A DNA stretch of 64,000 bases from Qipengyuania_B thermophila (GCF_004153605.1 NZ_SDSI01000004.1:42876-106875), one strand, 5' to 3'. Shown: positions 22,042 to 31,147, counted from the stretch's first letter. Translations and numbers: made by a program. The notes: generated by a model from the sequence alone, not told the origin.

Positions 22042-22407
22042 TCAGCTCATGCCGACAAACTGCAGCTTGAGCTGCAAGGTCTCGTGATCGAACGGCTTCA
22101 TGATGTATTCGTCCGCGCCGGCGCTGATGGCTTCGCGGATGTGGGCCACGTCGTTTTCGGTGGTGCAGAAGACCACCCGCGGATGCGCGCCGTTGTCGCT
22201 GGCCCGCAGCCGGGTGATGAACTCGATCCCGTTCATGACCGGCATGTTCCAGTCCAGCAGCACCAGGTCCGGCATCGCCTGCGCGCATTGCTCCAGACCC
22301 TGCTGCCCGTCTTCCGCCTCGGCGACGGTGAAGCCGAGATTCTCGAGAATGTGGCGGCTCACCCGGCGAATCACGCGGGAGTCATCGACCACGAGACACG
22401 TTTTCAT
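22042..22407 (-). CDS. cheY: single-domain response regulator CheY
   Basis: A 121-residue receiver protein that carries the signal from CheA to the flagellar motor or acts as a phosphate sink. It has the acid pair DDS (Asp8, Asp9), phospho-acceptor Asp52 in LLDWNMP, the Thr pair at 82-83 and Lys104 in IMKPFD. It lies 53 bp after cheW, a gap that holds a CtrA-like site, and 9 bp before cheB. The context supports CheY rather than another single receiver. Confidence 0.93.
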   Translation of the reverse strand: MKTCLVVDDSRVIRRVSRHILENLGFTVAEAEDGQQGLEQCAQAMPDLVLLDWNMPVMNGIEFITRLRASDNGAHPRVVFCTTENDVAHIREAISAGADEYIMKPFDHETLQLKLQFVGMS

Positions 22408-22449
22408 GCGCGCACCCTTGTGTTGTCGTCGCAGGCTAGCGGTCCGGAC

Positions 22450-22464
22450 TTATGAAATGCTTAA
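22450..22464. promoter_or_regulatory. CtrA-like binding site (TTAT-N7-TTAA) upstream of cheY
   Basis: TTAT at 22450-22453 and TTAA at 22461-22464 are seven bases apart, one mismatch from TTAA-N7-TTAA. The site begins 43 bp before the cheY start and touches the cheW stop codon. It could drive an internal promoter for cheY-cheB-cheR. Binding is inferred from sequence alone. Confidence 0.38.
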
Positions 22465-22898
22465 GCGGCCGGGGGAGCCGGTCCGTCGATGAGGGCAGCG
22501 GCGTCGATCACGAGCGCGGGCCGATCGTCCTCCCCGCCAAGGAGGCCGCGACCCGCGCGCTGCCATGCCGCGCCGTAGCCGATCGGCACCGGCCGGATCT
22601 CGGTGCTGGCGGCGCGGACATCATCCACCCGGTCGACAAGAAGGGCGTAGAGATGACTGTCGCGCGCGACGACCGCGGCCCAGCGTTCGGATCCCGCGGC
22701 CGCCGCCGGCTCTCCGAGACTGACGCGGCAGTCGATCACCGTCAGCGCCTGGCTGCGCACCGTCGTCAGTCCGGCGACGTGCGGCGGCGCGTGGGGAACC
22801 GGCACGAGATTGTCGGCGAGGATGACCGACCGCACCTCCGCAGCCGGAATGGCGACGCGCGTGCCGGCGATCTCGGCGAACAGCATCATGCCGCTCAT
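22461..22898 (-). CDS. cheW: chemotaxis coupling protein CheW
   Basis: A 145-residue SH3-like adaptor linking chemoreceptors to CheA. It shows the CheW pattern FAEIAGTRVAIPAAEVRSVI at the N-terminus, HVAGLTTVRSQALTVIDCRVSLG in the middle, and ALLVDRVDDVRAAS toward the end. The ATG at 22898 overlaps the cheA stop as ATGA, which couples translation and helps set CheA:CheW stoichiometry. The Ala/Pro-rich C-terminus is short. Confidence 0.92.
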   Translation of the reverse strand: MSGMMLFAEIAGTRVAIPAAEVRSVILADNLVPVPHAPPHVAGLTTVRSQALTVIDCRVSLGEPAAAAGSERWAAVVARDSHLYALLVDRVDDVRAASTEIRPVPIGYGAAWQRAGRGLLGGEDDRPALVIDAAALIDGPAPPAA

Positions 22899-25249
22899 GC
22901 TGCCGCTTGCCGGACTGCGGCCAGCGCGGCGAGGAGCCGGTCGCGGTCGTAGCGGTGGACAACGCCGGGCGGCAGCGTGGCCGCATCGGCCGAGCTCAGG
23001 GCGATCCGCGGCGCCGACGTGGTGGTTCCATCCGGCGCGCGCCCGTCAATGCTGATCACCAGATCCACGCTTCCGTCACCCGACGGCGCGACCGCCCAGC
23101 CGGCGGCGCGCAGCAGCGGAACGAGCATCCGCTTCGCCCAGTCGTCGTCCGGCACCGCGCAGACCATCGCCCGCGACGGGCGCGCCGCAGGCGCGTGTTC
23201 GGCGAACAGCCGGTGCACGTCCACGAGGCGACAGGCACGTTCTGCGATCAGGAAGACGCGGGCTTCGTCATCGGAGGCGGGCGCGTGCAGCATGTCTGCC
23301 GCCACCACTGCCCGCTCGCCGATGGCCGCCGCGGCGAGAAGGAGTCGCGTCCCGCCGTCGGAGAGGCTTATGGCATGGATGGCGCAGTGGCTGATCGCGG
23401 CGTCGTCCAGCCCGAGCAGCGTGACCGGCACGCCGTCGAGGGCCGCGAATGCGCTCGTGCCGTTGCGCGTGATTGCCTCGGGAGCAAGAGCGACGATCCG
23501 CTCCACCGCCGCAAACGGCACGGCCCGCTCCACCCCGTCGAACCCCGTGAACAGGAGCACGGGCTCCCCATGGTCTTCCGCATCGCTCCCTTCGTCGGCC
23601 GCATGCGCCTGGGGCGCCGCGTCGCGCCCGAAGACGCCGGCCCGTTCCATGATGCTGCGCACATCGAGCAGCAGGATGGGCTGGCCATCGTCGAGCAGAG
23701 TCAGTCCCGCATAGTAGCCGGTCTGCATCACCGCCGGTGCCAGCGGCTTCACCACCAGATCCTCGTAGTCGCAGATCCGCTCGACCCCGATGGCACAGCG
23801 TTGATCCGCCCCGGTCTGCAGCACCAGCACCACGGGCGCCGCCATCGCGCAGCCCCCTTCCTCGGCAGGGGCAAGGCCCATGACCTGGGCAAGGTCGAGA
23901 TAGGGCATGCGCTCGCCGCGGATGGCGATGAGGCGGGCGGTGCCGACCACCGCGTCGTCGAGCTGCACCGACCGGCGGCGGACGATCTCGACGACATGCG
24001 CCTGCGGGACGGCGAAGCTCAGCGCGGCCGTCCGAACCACGATGCCCGGAACGATGCACAGCGTCAGCGGGACACGCAGCTGGAAGGTCGTGCCGGCGCC
24101 GTCGCGCGACGTGACGGAGATCGCCCCGCCGATGCGCTCGAGGTTGGCGCGCACCACGTCCATCCCGACGCCGCGGCCGGAGACGGCGCTGACGGCATCG
24201 GCGGTGCTCAGCCCGGCGGCGAAGATCAGTTCGGCGCAGCGCCGGGGATCGGCCCGGCTCGCCTCGTCCGCGTCGATGAGGCCCGCATCGACGGCCTTGC
24301 GCGCCACCTTGGCGCGGTCGATGCCGCGCCCGTCGTCGGCGATCGTCAGCCGCACTTCGTTGCCGGCGTGGCTTGCCTCGACCACGATCGTTCCCGCGCG
24401 CGGCTTGCCGGCCGCCAGCCGGTCGCCTGCCGGCTCGATCCCGTGGTCGATCGCGTTGCGCAGGATGTGGGTGACGGGATCGCGGATCAGGTCCATGATC
24501 TCGCGGTCGAGTTCGACCTCGCCGCCGTGGCAGACGATCCGCACCTCCTTGCCCAGTTCATGAGCGAGATCCCGCACGAGGCGCGGCAACTGCTGGAACA
24601 GGTGGTCGATCCGGTTCATCCGCATCCGGGTGATCGCTTCGCGCACGTCCGAGAGGATCCCGGACAGGCGCTCGAACGGGGCGTCCAGTTCGGCGGCCGA
24701 GTGTCCTTCGCGCAGCCGGCGGGCAAGGTCGTTGCGGGCCAGCACCATGTCCGACACGCCGCTCATGACCCGGTCAAGCAGGTCCACAGGGAGCCGGATG
24801 GAGCGCGCCGCGGCACGCGCCACCGGCTGGGCCAGCGTAGCAGGGCACGCAGTCGGGGAGGCGGTGGCCGCCGCGACCGGACCGCTCGCCATCAGTGCGG
24901 TCAGCAGCGGCTCGTCAGGTTCGTTCGGGAGCGGCGCACCGCTGTCCAGCGCGTCAATGATCAGCATGATCCGGTCGATGACGCCGAGAACGGCGGTGAC
25001 GACAGCGGCGTCGGCAGAGCGGGTGCCCTCACGCAGCTGCCCGAGCACATCCTCGGCGCCGTGGCTCAGCGCCGCCAGCCGCGGAAGATCGAAGAAGCCG
25101 CAGTTGCCCTTGACCGTGTGGACGAAGCGGAAGATGGCGTCGAGCCGGGTCCGGTCGGCGGGATCGGCTTCCCAGCTGACCAGCGCTTCCTCGCATCCGC
25201 GCAGCATGTCGCGCGTCTCGGCGATGAATTCGCTCAGCAGGTCATCCAT
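22895..25249 (-). CDS. cheA: chemotaxis histidine kinase CheA with extra C-terminal domains
   Basis: A 784-residue kinase. The N-terminal HPt domain has FVHTVKGNCGF with the phospho-histidine His44. The dimerisation helices are about 150-230. The ATPase domain has RNAIDHGIEP (N box), DDGRGID (about 305-311) and GRGVGMDVV (about 358-366). Two CheW-like regions follow (about 400-535 and 560-690). The last 90 residues look like a worn receiver domain (VPDDDW near 699-704, RIALSS, then HRYDRDRL where Lys is expected). No CheY-binding P2 domain is evident. The start at 25249 has GAGGAG upstream. It is the first gene of the che operon and overlaps cheW by 4 bases. TTAACC, a CtrA half-site, lies 38-43 bp before the start. 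Confidence 0.95.
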   Translation of the reverse strand: MDDLLSEFIAETRDMLRGCEEALVSWEADPADRTRLDAIFRFVHTVKGNCGFFDLPRLAALSHGAEDVLGQLREGTRSADAAVVTAVLGVIDRIMLIIDALDSGAPLPNEPDEPLLTALMASGPVAAATASPTACPATLAQPVARAAARSIRLPVDLLDRVMSGVSDMVLARNDLARRLREGHSAAELDAPFERLSGILSDVREAITRMRMNRIDHLFQQLPRLVRDLAHELGKEVRIVCHGGEVELDREIMDLIRDPVTHILRNAIDHGIEPAGDRLAAGKPRAGTIVVEASHAGNEVRLTIADDGRGIDRAKVARKAVDAGLIDADEASRADPRRCAELIFAAGLSTADAVSAVSGRGVGMDVVRANLERIGGAISVTSRDGAGTTFQLRVPLTLCIVPGIVVRTAALSFAVPQAHVVEIVRRRSVQLDDAVVGTARLIAIRGERMPYLDLAQVMGLAPAEEGGCAMAAPVVLVLQTGADQRCAIGVERICDYEDLVVKPLAPAVMQTGYYAGLTLLDDGQPILLLDVRSIMERAGVFGRDAAPQAHAADEGSDAEDHGEPVLLFTGFDGVERAVPFAAVERIVALAPEAITRNGTSAFAALDGVPVTLLGLDDAAISHCAIHAISLSDGGTRLLLAAAAIGERAVVAADMLHAPASDDEARVFLIAERACRLVDVHRLFAEHAPAARPSRAMVCAVPDDDWAKRMLVPLLRAAGWAVAPSGDGSVDLVISIDGRAPDGTTTSAPRIALSSADAATLPPGVVHRYDRDRLLAALAAVRQAAA

Positions 25250-25341
25250 GCACGCCCGTCTCCTCGGCAAGCTTATGGCGCGAGGTGGTTAAGGTTTGGT
25301 CACCCGCCGCCACTCCGTCCGGTCCGACGAGCCTGTCGAAC

Positions 25342-25360
25342 CTTGCGGGCGTGCCGCAAG
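25342..25360. other. perfect 7-bp hairpin in the gap between cheA and the aldolase gene
   Basis: CTTGCGG (25342-25348) and CCGCAAG (25354-25360) flank a 5-base loop in the 151-bp divergent gap. It ends 40 bp before the aldolase ATG. It could be a leader hairpin or an operator. No regulator gene lies next to it. Confidence 0.3.
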
Positions 25361-25400
25361 ACGTGCGATGATCGGACGGTCCGCTCAGCAGGAGGCGTCC

Positions 25401-26165
<765 letters not shown>

Positions 26166-26231
26166 TGGAGCGGCCGGTGACGTGCGGCACGCGCGGCGTT
26201 CCGCAAGGCCGGGCATGCTGAAGGTGGTCCA

Positions 26232-26780
26232 ATGCCCCGCATGACCGTGAATGGGCGTCCGCTCGAATTCCTGATGGACGGGCGGACGCCGCTGCTCTGG
26301 GCGCTGCGCGACGCCGCCAATCTCACCGGCACGAAGTACGGGTGCGGGGTGGGCGATTGCTGGGCCTGCACCGTGCATGTCGATGGACAGGCGCTGCGCT
26401 CCTGCCTGGTGACGCTCGACGAGGCGGAAGGTCGGGCCATCACCACCATCGAAGGGGTGAGCCGCGACGGGCCGAACGCCGTGCAGCGGGCGCTGATCGA
26501 GGTCCAGGCCATCCAGTGCGGGTTCTGCACGCCGGGGATCGTCATGGCGCTGACGGCCCTGCTGCGCGCCAGTCCGTCGCCCACTCGCGCCCAGATCGAG
26601 GCGGCGCTGCCCCATCTGTGCCGCTGCGGCGTGCAGCCGCGCCTCTACGCCGCGGTGGAACTGGCGGTCCGAGCCGGCGGCGGCGCCATCGCGGCGGAGA
26701 CGGCCGCCGCTGCGCCGGCGGACCCGGACGCGAACGGAACCGCCGCAGCCGAGGCAGCGCCCGAAGGCGCCGATCAGTAG
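26232..26780 (+). CDS. orphan [2Fe-2S] subunit of the xanthine dehydrogenase/isoquinoline oxidoreductase family
   Basis: A 182-residue protein with both iron-sulfur domains of the small subunit of molybdenum hydroxylases. The plant-type ferredoxin cluster uses Cys38, Cys43, Cys46 and Cys58 (YGCGVGDCWAC). The helical cluster uses Cys96, Cys99, Cys130 and Cys132 (QCGFC and LCRC). Such subunits normally pass electrons for a large molybdopterin subunit, but no such gene is in the window. The C-terminal 35 residues are Ala/Glu-rich and low in complexity. The stop overlaps the convergent TonB receptor stop by 7 bases. Confidence 0.9.
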   Translation: MPRMTVNGRPLEFLMDGRTPLLWALRDAANLTGTKYGCGVGDCWACTVHVDGQALRSCLVTLDEAEGRAITTIEGVSRDGPNAVQRALIEVQAIQCGFCTPGIVMALTALLRASPSPTRAQIEAALPHLCRCGVQPRLYAAVELAVRAGGGAIAAETAAAAPADPDANGTAAAEAAPEGADQ

Positions 26781-28882
26781 GCGAGGCGCACGCCGACGCG
26801 GGCGTGGAGAGGCCGCCCGGGCTGGATGTTGATGTCGTTGTGCGCCGAAGGGTAATACCGGGCGTCGGTGAGATTCTCGACATTGACCTGGAACGACAGC
26901 CGGTCGGACGCCTGGAAGAAGGCGGCCGCATCGACCCGCGTATAGGCGGGCAGCATCACCGCGTTGGTGAAGCTGGCGAATTGCGACGACTGGTGAATGA
27001 CGCCGAAACCCAGTCCGAGCCGGTCGGTGAAGTTGTAGCGCGCCCACGCGCCCAGCTGGTGCTCGGGCACCTGCGGCAGGCGCCGCCCGGCCGGCGCGGC
27101 GGAGGTCGCTGACCGCACCTCGCCGTCGAGGTAGGTGTAGCCGACATTGAGGTGCAGGCGGCGGGTGACCGACCCGGCGAGCGAGAATTCCGCCCCCTCG
27201 ATCCGGGACTCGCCGGTGAGCACCGTCAGCCCCTGGGCGTCGGTCGCCGGCGTGTTCGACCGGTCGAGGCGGAACACTGCGGCGGTTGCCAGCAGGTTGG
27301 TCGCCGGCGCCCATTTGATGCCGATCTCGCGGCTGGTGAACGCCTCGGGTTCAAGGACCGCGCTGCTGGCGCTGAGCACGGTGAACTGGTCGCCGGATGC
27401 CGGCAGGAAGCTCTCGGAATAGCTGGCGTAGAGAGAAACCGTGTCCGCAGGTTTGAGGATGAGGCCGAAGCGCGGGCTCCACCGGCTCTCCGCTCGCCGG
27501 GCGGCGAAGCCGGTCACGGTGTTGACGCTGTCAAGCGCGAAGCGGTCAAATCGCACGCCGCCGATCACCTCCAGCCAGGGCGTGATTTCCACCTGGTCCT
27601 GAACATAGGCGGAGACGACTTCGAGTTCCGAGCGGCTGCCGAGCTGGGTTTCCGTGCCGAAGGCAGGAACACGGATCGTGCCGGCGAGCGGCACCGTGGC
27701 GGTGAGCTGACCGGTGCCGAAGCGGACGCGGTTGCGCTGCGCGTCCGTGTCCTGGCGGGTGAACTCGGCCCCCAACAGAAGGGTATGGTTGATGGCGCCG
27801 GTGGCGCCGGTGAACACCAGATTGCCCTGACCGATGAAGTTGCTGCGCTGCGTCGCCGAATCATATCCCGACAGCCGCACGCTGTCGGGTCTCCCGTCGG
27901 CATCGGTGTCGAGTGCCAGTTCGGGGACGATGTTGCCGTAGTACTTGTCGTAGTCTGCATACTGGACGGCGAGGTTGGCAGAGGCTGAACCGCTCAGCCG
28001 GTGATCGATGCGCGCGCGCAGGATGTGCGCCGCCAGGGTCGAGGTGTTGTAGTCGCGGTCACCGAAAAAGGTCTTGTCGAATCCGCGCAGCGGCCGGCCG
28101 GCAAAGGGTGGAAGGCCCCGATCCGTGACCCGGCGGTCATCATCGTAGGTGTAACCGGCGCTGAGGCGCGTGCGTTCGCCCAGCTGCGCCGTGACGGTGG
28201 GGTTGATCCCGATGAAGCGGCCGCCGAATGCGTCGCGCTCGTTGTCGAATTCCTCGTATATGCCGTTGAGGCGCAGGGCGGCAGTGTCGCTCAGGGCGGC
28301 GGACACATCGCCGCTGATGTCGAAGGCGCCGAAGGTGTCGATGCTGGCCGCCGCGCCGGCACCGCTGCGGCCCGGTTCCGCCACCTTGCTCACCCGGTTG
28401 ATGGCGCCGCCGCCCGCCCCCCGTCCGAAGATGAGCGCGTTGGGGCCTTTCAGCACCTCCACCCGTTCGACATTGTAGAGGGGGCGATAGTACTGCGCAT
28501 CGTCGCGCAGCCCGTCGAGGTAGAAGTCGGCCGTCGTGCGCTGACCGCGGATGAACAGCTCGTCGCGGTGCCCTTCGCCCGACCCGATCCCGACGCCCGG
28601 CACGAAGCGCAGCGCATCGTTGAGAGCCCGCAGGTTCTGGTCGTCGAGCTGGTCGCGGGTGATCGCGGCGATCGCCTGCGGCACGCGGATGATCGGTGTG
28701 GGCGTCTTGGTTCCGCTGGACCCGTCCTGCATCTCGTATCCGGCGCGCGCGCCGGTGACCACGATCTCGGTCGGCAGATACTGGCGCTCAGGCTGCTCTT
28801 CGGCCGTCTCCTCGGCGTGGGCGGCGGCCGGAACAAGCGACAGCGGGAGGGTCGTGGCGAGCAAGAGAACACACAGGCGCAT
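26774..28882 (-). CDS. TonB-dependent siderophore receptor
   Basis: A 702-residue outer-membrane receptor. The signal peptide is LCVLLLATTLPLSLVPAAAHA. A TonB box-like segment (TEIVVTGARA, about 38-47) and a plug domain follow, with NDALRFVPGVGIG, RGQRTTADFYLDGLRDD and VEVLKGPNALIFGRGAGGG. The 22-strand barrel ends in a terminal aromatic residue (RVGVRLAY). The plug text is that of ferric-siderophore receptors. A Fur-like palindrome lies 39-61 bp upstream. The MFS gene precedes it on the same strand by 84 bp and may be co-regulated. The ligand is unknown. Confidence 0.93.
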   Translation of the reverse strand: MRLCVLLLATTLPLSLVPAAAHAEETAEEQPERQYLPTEIVVTGARAGYEMQDGSSGTKTPTPIIRVPQAIAAITRDQLDDQNLRALNDALRFVPGVGIGSGEGHRDELFIRGQRTTADFYLDGLRDDAQYYRPLYNVERVEVLKGPNALIFGRGAGGGAINRVSKVAEPGRSGAGAAASIDTFGAFDISGDVSAALSDTAALRLNGIYEEFDNERDAFGGRFIGINPTVTAQLGERTRLSAGYTYDDDRRVTDRGLPPFAGRPLRGFDKTFFGDRDYNTSTLAAHILRARIDHRLSGSASANLAVQYADYDKYYGNIVPELALDTDADGRPDSVRLSGYDSATQRSNFIGQGNLVFTGATGAINHTLLLGAEFTRQDTDAQRNRVRFGTGQLTATVPLAGTIRVPAFGTETQLGSRSELEVVSAYVQDQVEITPWLEVIGGVRFDRFALDSVNTVTGFAARRAESRWSPRFGLILKPADTVSLYASYSESFLPASGDQFTVLSASSAVLEPEAFTSREIGIKWAPATNLLATAAVFRLDRSNTPATDAQGLTVLTGESRIEGAEFSLAGSVTRRLHLNVGYTYLDGEVRSATSAAPAGRRLPQVPEHQLGAWARYNFTDRLGLGFGVIHQSSQFASFTNAVMLPAYTRVDAAAFFQASDRLSFQVNVENLTDARYYPSAHNDINIQPGRPLHARVGVRLAY

Positions 28883-28920
28883 CGGATAGTCCTGAACAGG
28901 GGCGGGATGCGCGGCTGTTA

Positions 28921-28943
28921 TTGCGAGTCGTTATCATTCGCAA
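28921..28943. promoter_or_regulatory. Fur-box-like palindrome upstream of the TonB receptor
   Basis: TTGCGA (28921-28926) and TCGCAA (28938-28943) are perfect inverted arms around an A/T-rich core containing GTTATCAT. It closely resembles the Fur/iron boxes of alphaproteobacterial TonB receptor promoters. It lies in the 84-bp gap between the MFS stop and the receptor start, placed to repress the receptor when iron is plentiful. Confidence 0.6.
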
Positions 28944-28966
28944 GAGCTTTTGTGTGGTTCTCCTGG

Positions 28967-30343
28967 TCACGGGTTCGCGGCCTGCTCCGGCGGGTCGGGG
29001 GCGAGCGCGCGGACACCACGTGCGAGCACGAGTGCGCACAGCAAGGCGATCACGGCGAACGCCAGCCAGGCCGACACGCCATACAGATAGACGCCGAGCG
29101 CCGGCGCGAAGACGTAGGCGGCGCCCGCCACGGAGGCGACGATGCCGGACACCTGTCCCTGCTCGGCCCGGCTCACCGCCAGCGACGCTCCGGCGGTGAA
29201 GCCGGGCCTGAACAGGCCGAAGCCGAGCGATGCCACCGCGTAGCCGAACGCGATCCCGTGGACGTCCGGGGCGAGGGCGAAGATGCCGATCCCCGCGATG
29301 GCCAGCGCCGCGCCCCACAGCACGGCCGCACGCGGTCCCAGATGCAGGCGCGGAATGACGCCCCATTGCGCCAGCAGGGTGGCGAGCGCCCCGGACATGA
29401 GAACGATGCCGACATAGCCCGCGCCGCTGGCCGGATCGGCGCGCAGTCCCAGGCGGTCCAGCACGAGAAAGCCGGCAAGGCCGATCAGCATGGCCTGCGC
29501 GTGGCTGCCCAGAAGGCCGGCGACGATCCACGGCCACACCCGCGGATCGCGCCAGCGCAGCCGCGTTGCCGAGGCGTCGGCCGGCGCTTGGGCCGACGCA
29601 GGCGCCTTCTCGTCATCCAGCGGCGGCGGCGCGGTGTTGGCGCCATAGGGTGCGGCAAAGGCCGAGCCGCGTCCGGCGAAGCGCGGCTCGTCGTCGGGCA
29701 GCAGCAGGCGCAGCGCCGCAAGGGTCGCAACGCCGATCGCGGCGAAGACGATGAACGGGCCGGTCAGCCCGAGTCCCGGCAGGATGAGCAGCGGTGCGAG
29801 CGCCGGTCCGATGACTGTCCCAAGCCCGAAACTCGACGCCACCAGCGAAAGCGCGTTGGTGCGCTCGTGCGGCTCGGTGCGCGAGGCGACATAGGCCTGC
29901 ACCGCCGGCGGCGCGGCGGATCCGAATCCCCCGTAGAGGCTGCGGAAGGCGGCGAACAGGACCAGGGTCCAGACGACCGGCAGCCACCCGGCAAGGCCCA
30001 GCCACAGGGTCACGCCGCAGGTGGCCATGGAGACGCTGAACCCCACCAGGCCCAGTGCCATCATCGCCTTGCGGCCGCGCCGGTCCGACCGCCGCGCCCA
30101 CAGGGGTGCGCACAGCATCCACAGCAGCGCCGACCAGGTGTAGGCGAGGCTGATCCACACATCGGCAACGCCAAGCGCCGTGCCGATGGACGGCATCACC
30201 GACTGCATCGCGGTGTTGCCCGCCGCGCTCACCAGCATGACGGAGAAGAGCAGCGCCATCCGGGCGTTCGTCAGCCCGGCATCGCCCCGGCTGCTGCCTG
30301 CCCTGTCCTTGCCGTGTTCCGGGTCCGGGGCCGCTTGGTGCAT
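28967..30343 (-). CDS. major facilitator superfamily transporter
   Basis: A 458-residue inner-membrane transporter with twelve predicted helices in two halves. A hydrophilic linker (GSAFAAPYGANTAPPPLDDE onward) joins them. The MFS signature between helices 2 and 3 is WARRSDRRGRKAMMALGL. Many drug/H+ antiporters and some siderophore exporters look like this. The gene precedes the Fur-box-controlled TonB receptor on the same strand, so export of the matching siderophore or uptake of its iron complex is plausible. A resistance role is equally possible. The ATG at 30343 is the only early start and is divergent from the methyltransferase gene. Confidence 0.88.
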   Translation of the reverse strand: MHQAAPDPEHGKDRAGSSRGDAGLTNARMALLFSVMLVSAAGNTAMQSVMPSIGTALGVADVWISLAYTWSALLWMLCAPLWARRSDRRGRKAMMALGLVGFSVSMATCGVTLWLGLAGWLPVVWTLVLFAAFRSLYGGFGSAAPPAVQAYVASRTEPHERTNALSLVASSFGLGTVIGPALAPLLILPGLGLTGPFIVFAAIGVATLAALRLLLPDDEPRFAGRGSAFAAPYGANTAPPPLDDEKAPASAQAPADASATRLRWRDPRVWPWIVAGLLGSHAQAMLIGLAGFLVLDRLGLRADPASGAGYVGIVLMSGALATLLAQWGVIPRLHLGPRAAVLWGAALAIAGIGIFALAPDVHGIAFGYAVASLGFGLFRPGFTAGASLAVSRAEQGQVSGIVASVAGAAYVFAPALGVYLYGVSAWLAFAVIALLCALVLARGVRALAPDPPEQAANP

Positions 30344-30397
30344 GAGTGGGATCCTCTGCGGACCGCCCTTCAGCGCGCGGCCGGCCCGGCGCTTGCG

Positions 30398-30424
30398 CTT
30401 GCATTGCGGCGGCTTATTTGCAAG
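30398..30424. promoter_or_regulatory. inverted repeat in the MFS/methyltransferase divergent gap
   Basis: CTTGCA (30398-30403) and TGCAAG (30419-30424) are perfect arms 15 bases apart, with the A/T-rich TTATT beside the right arm. It is in the 136-bp gap between two divergent starts, so it could be an operator serving both. It does not match the Fur box well. No DNA-binding protein is encoded next to it. Confidence 0.3.
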
Positions 30425-30479
30425 TCCGGCGCTTCACGACGCGGACGTGCCGCGTGCAGTCACAGGAAGTTGTCGTCCC

Positions 30480-31115
30480 TTGTCCGAACACTCCACCGCA
30501 TCGCTGCCGGTCAGCAAGTCTCCGGGAACCCGGTTTTCCACCCTGCTGGGCCAGTGGGGCGTGTTCTTCCGCGGCTTCCTCGAACATCCGCGCATGGTCG
30601 GCTCGATCATCCCCTCGTCGCGTTTCACCATCGAGAAGATGCTGGCCCCGGTGGACTGGGCGGCGTGCCGGCTGTTCGTCGAATACGGCCCGGGCGTCGG
30701 CACCTTCTGCGGACCCGTGCTCGAGCGGCTGCGGCGCGACGGGCGGCTGATCGTCATCGACACCAATCCGCTTTACGTCGACTATCTGAACCGGACCATC
30801 ACCGACCCGCGCTTCACCGCCGTTCTCGGTTCCGCCACGGATGTGGAGCGGATCGTCGCCAGCCATGGCCACACGCACGCCGACTACGTTCTCTCCGGCC
30901 TGCCTTTCTCGACCCTTCCCGACGGCGTCGGTCCCGAGATCGCCGCGGCCACGCACCGCGTGCTGCGTCCGGGCGGCGCGTTTCTCGTGTATCAGTTTTC
31001 CGCCCGCGCCCGCGACTACATGGCCGATCACTTCGCGCACATCGAGCAGGGGTTCGAGGCGCTGAACATTCCGCCTTGCCGCCTGTTCTGGGGCTGGAAG
31101 GACGAGGCTGCCTGA
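30480..31115 (+). CDS. class I SAM methyltransferase, phospholipid N-methyltransferase-like
   Basis: A 211-residue methyltransferase resembling the PmtA-type enzymes that turn phosphatidylethanolamine into its N-methylated forms. The SAM motif I is VEYGPGVGTFCGPVLERL. The N-terminal GSIIPSSRFTIEKM segment is typical of this family, which carries a membrane-docking helix just before the fold. The start is taken as a TTG at 30480, with AGGAAG 10 bases upstream. A GTG at 30447 is the alternative. The frame open to 30180 runs through the opposite MFS gene and is not used. The lipid substrate is inferred. Confidence 0.8.
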   Translation: MSEHSTASLPVSKSPGTRFSTLLGQWGVFFRGFLEHPRMVGSIIPSSRFTIEKMLAPVDWAACRLFVEYGPGVGTFCGPVLERLRRDGRLIVIDTNPLYVDYLNRTITDPRFTAVLGSATDVERIVASHGHTHADYVLSGLPFSTLPDGVGPEIAAATHRVLRPGGAFLVYQFSARARDYMADHFAHIEQGFEALNIPPCRLFWGWKDEAA

Positions 31116-31147
31116 AAGCGCTGGCGCCGCCGTGGGGCGGCGCACGG

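Noticed and set aside
25327..25345. Possible sphingomonad intergenic repeat (text resembling GCCTGTCGAACC)
   Set aside because: Only one short, imperfect copy is visible in the window, so it cannot be called a repeat from this sequence.
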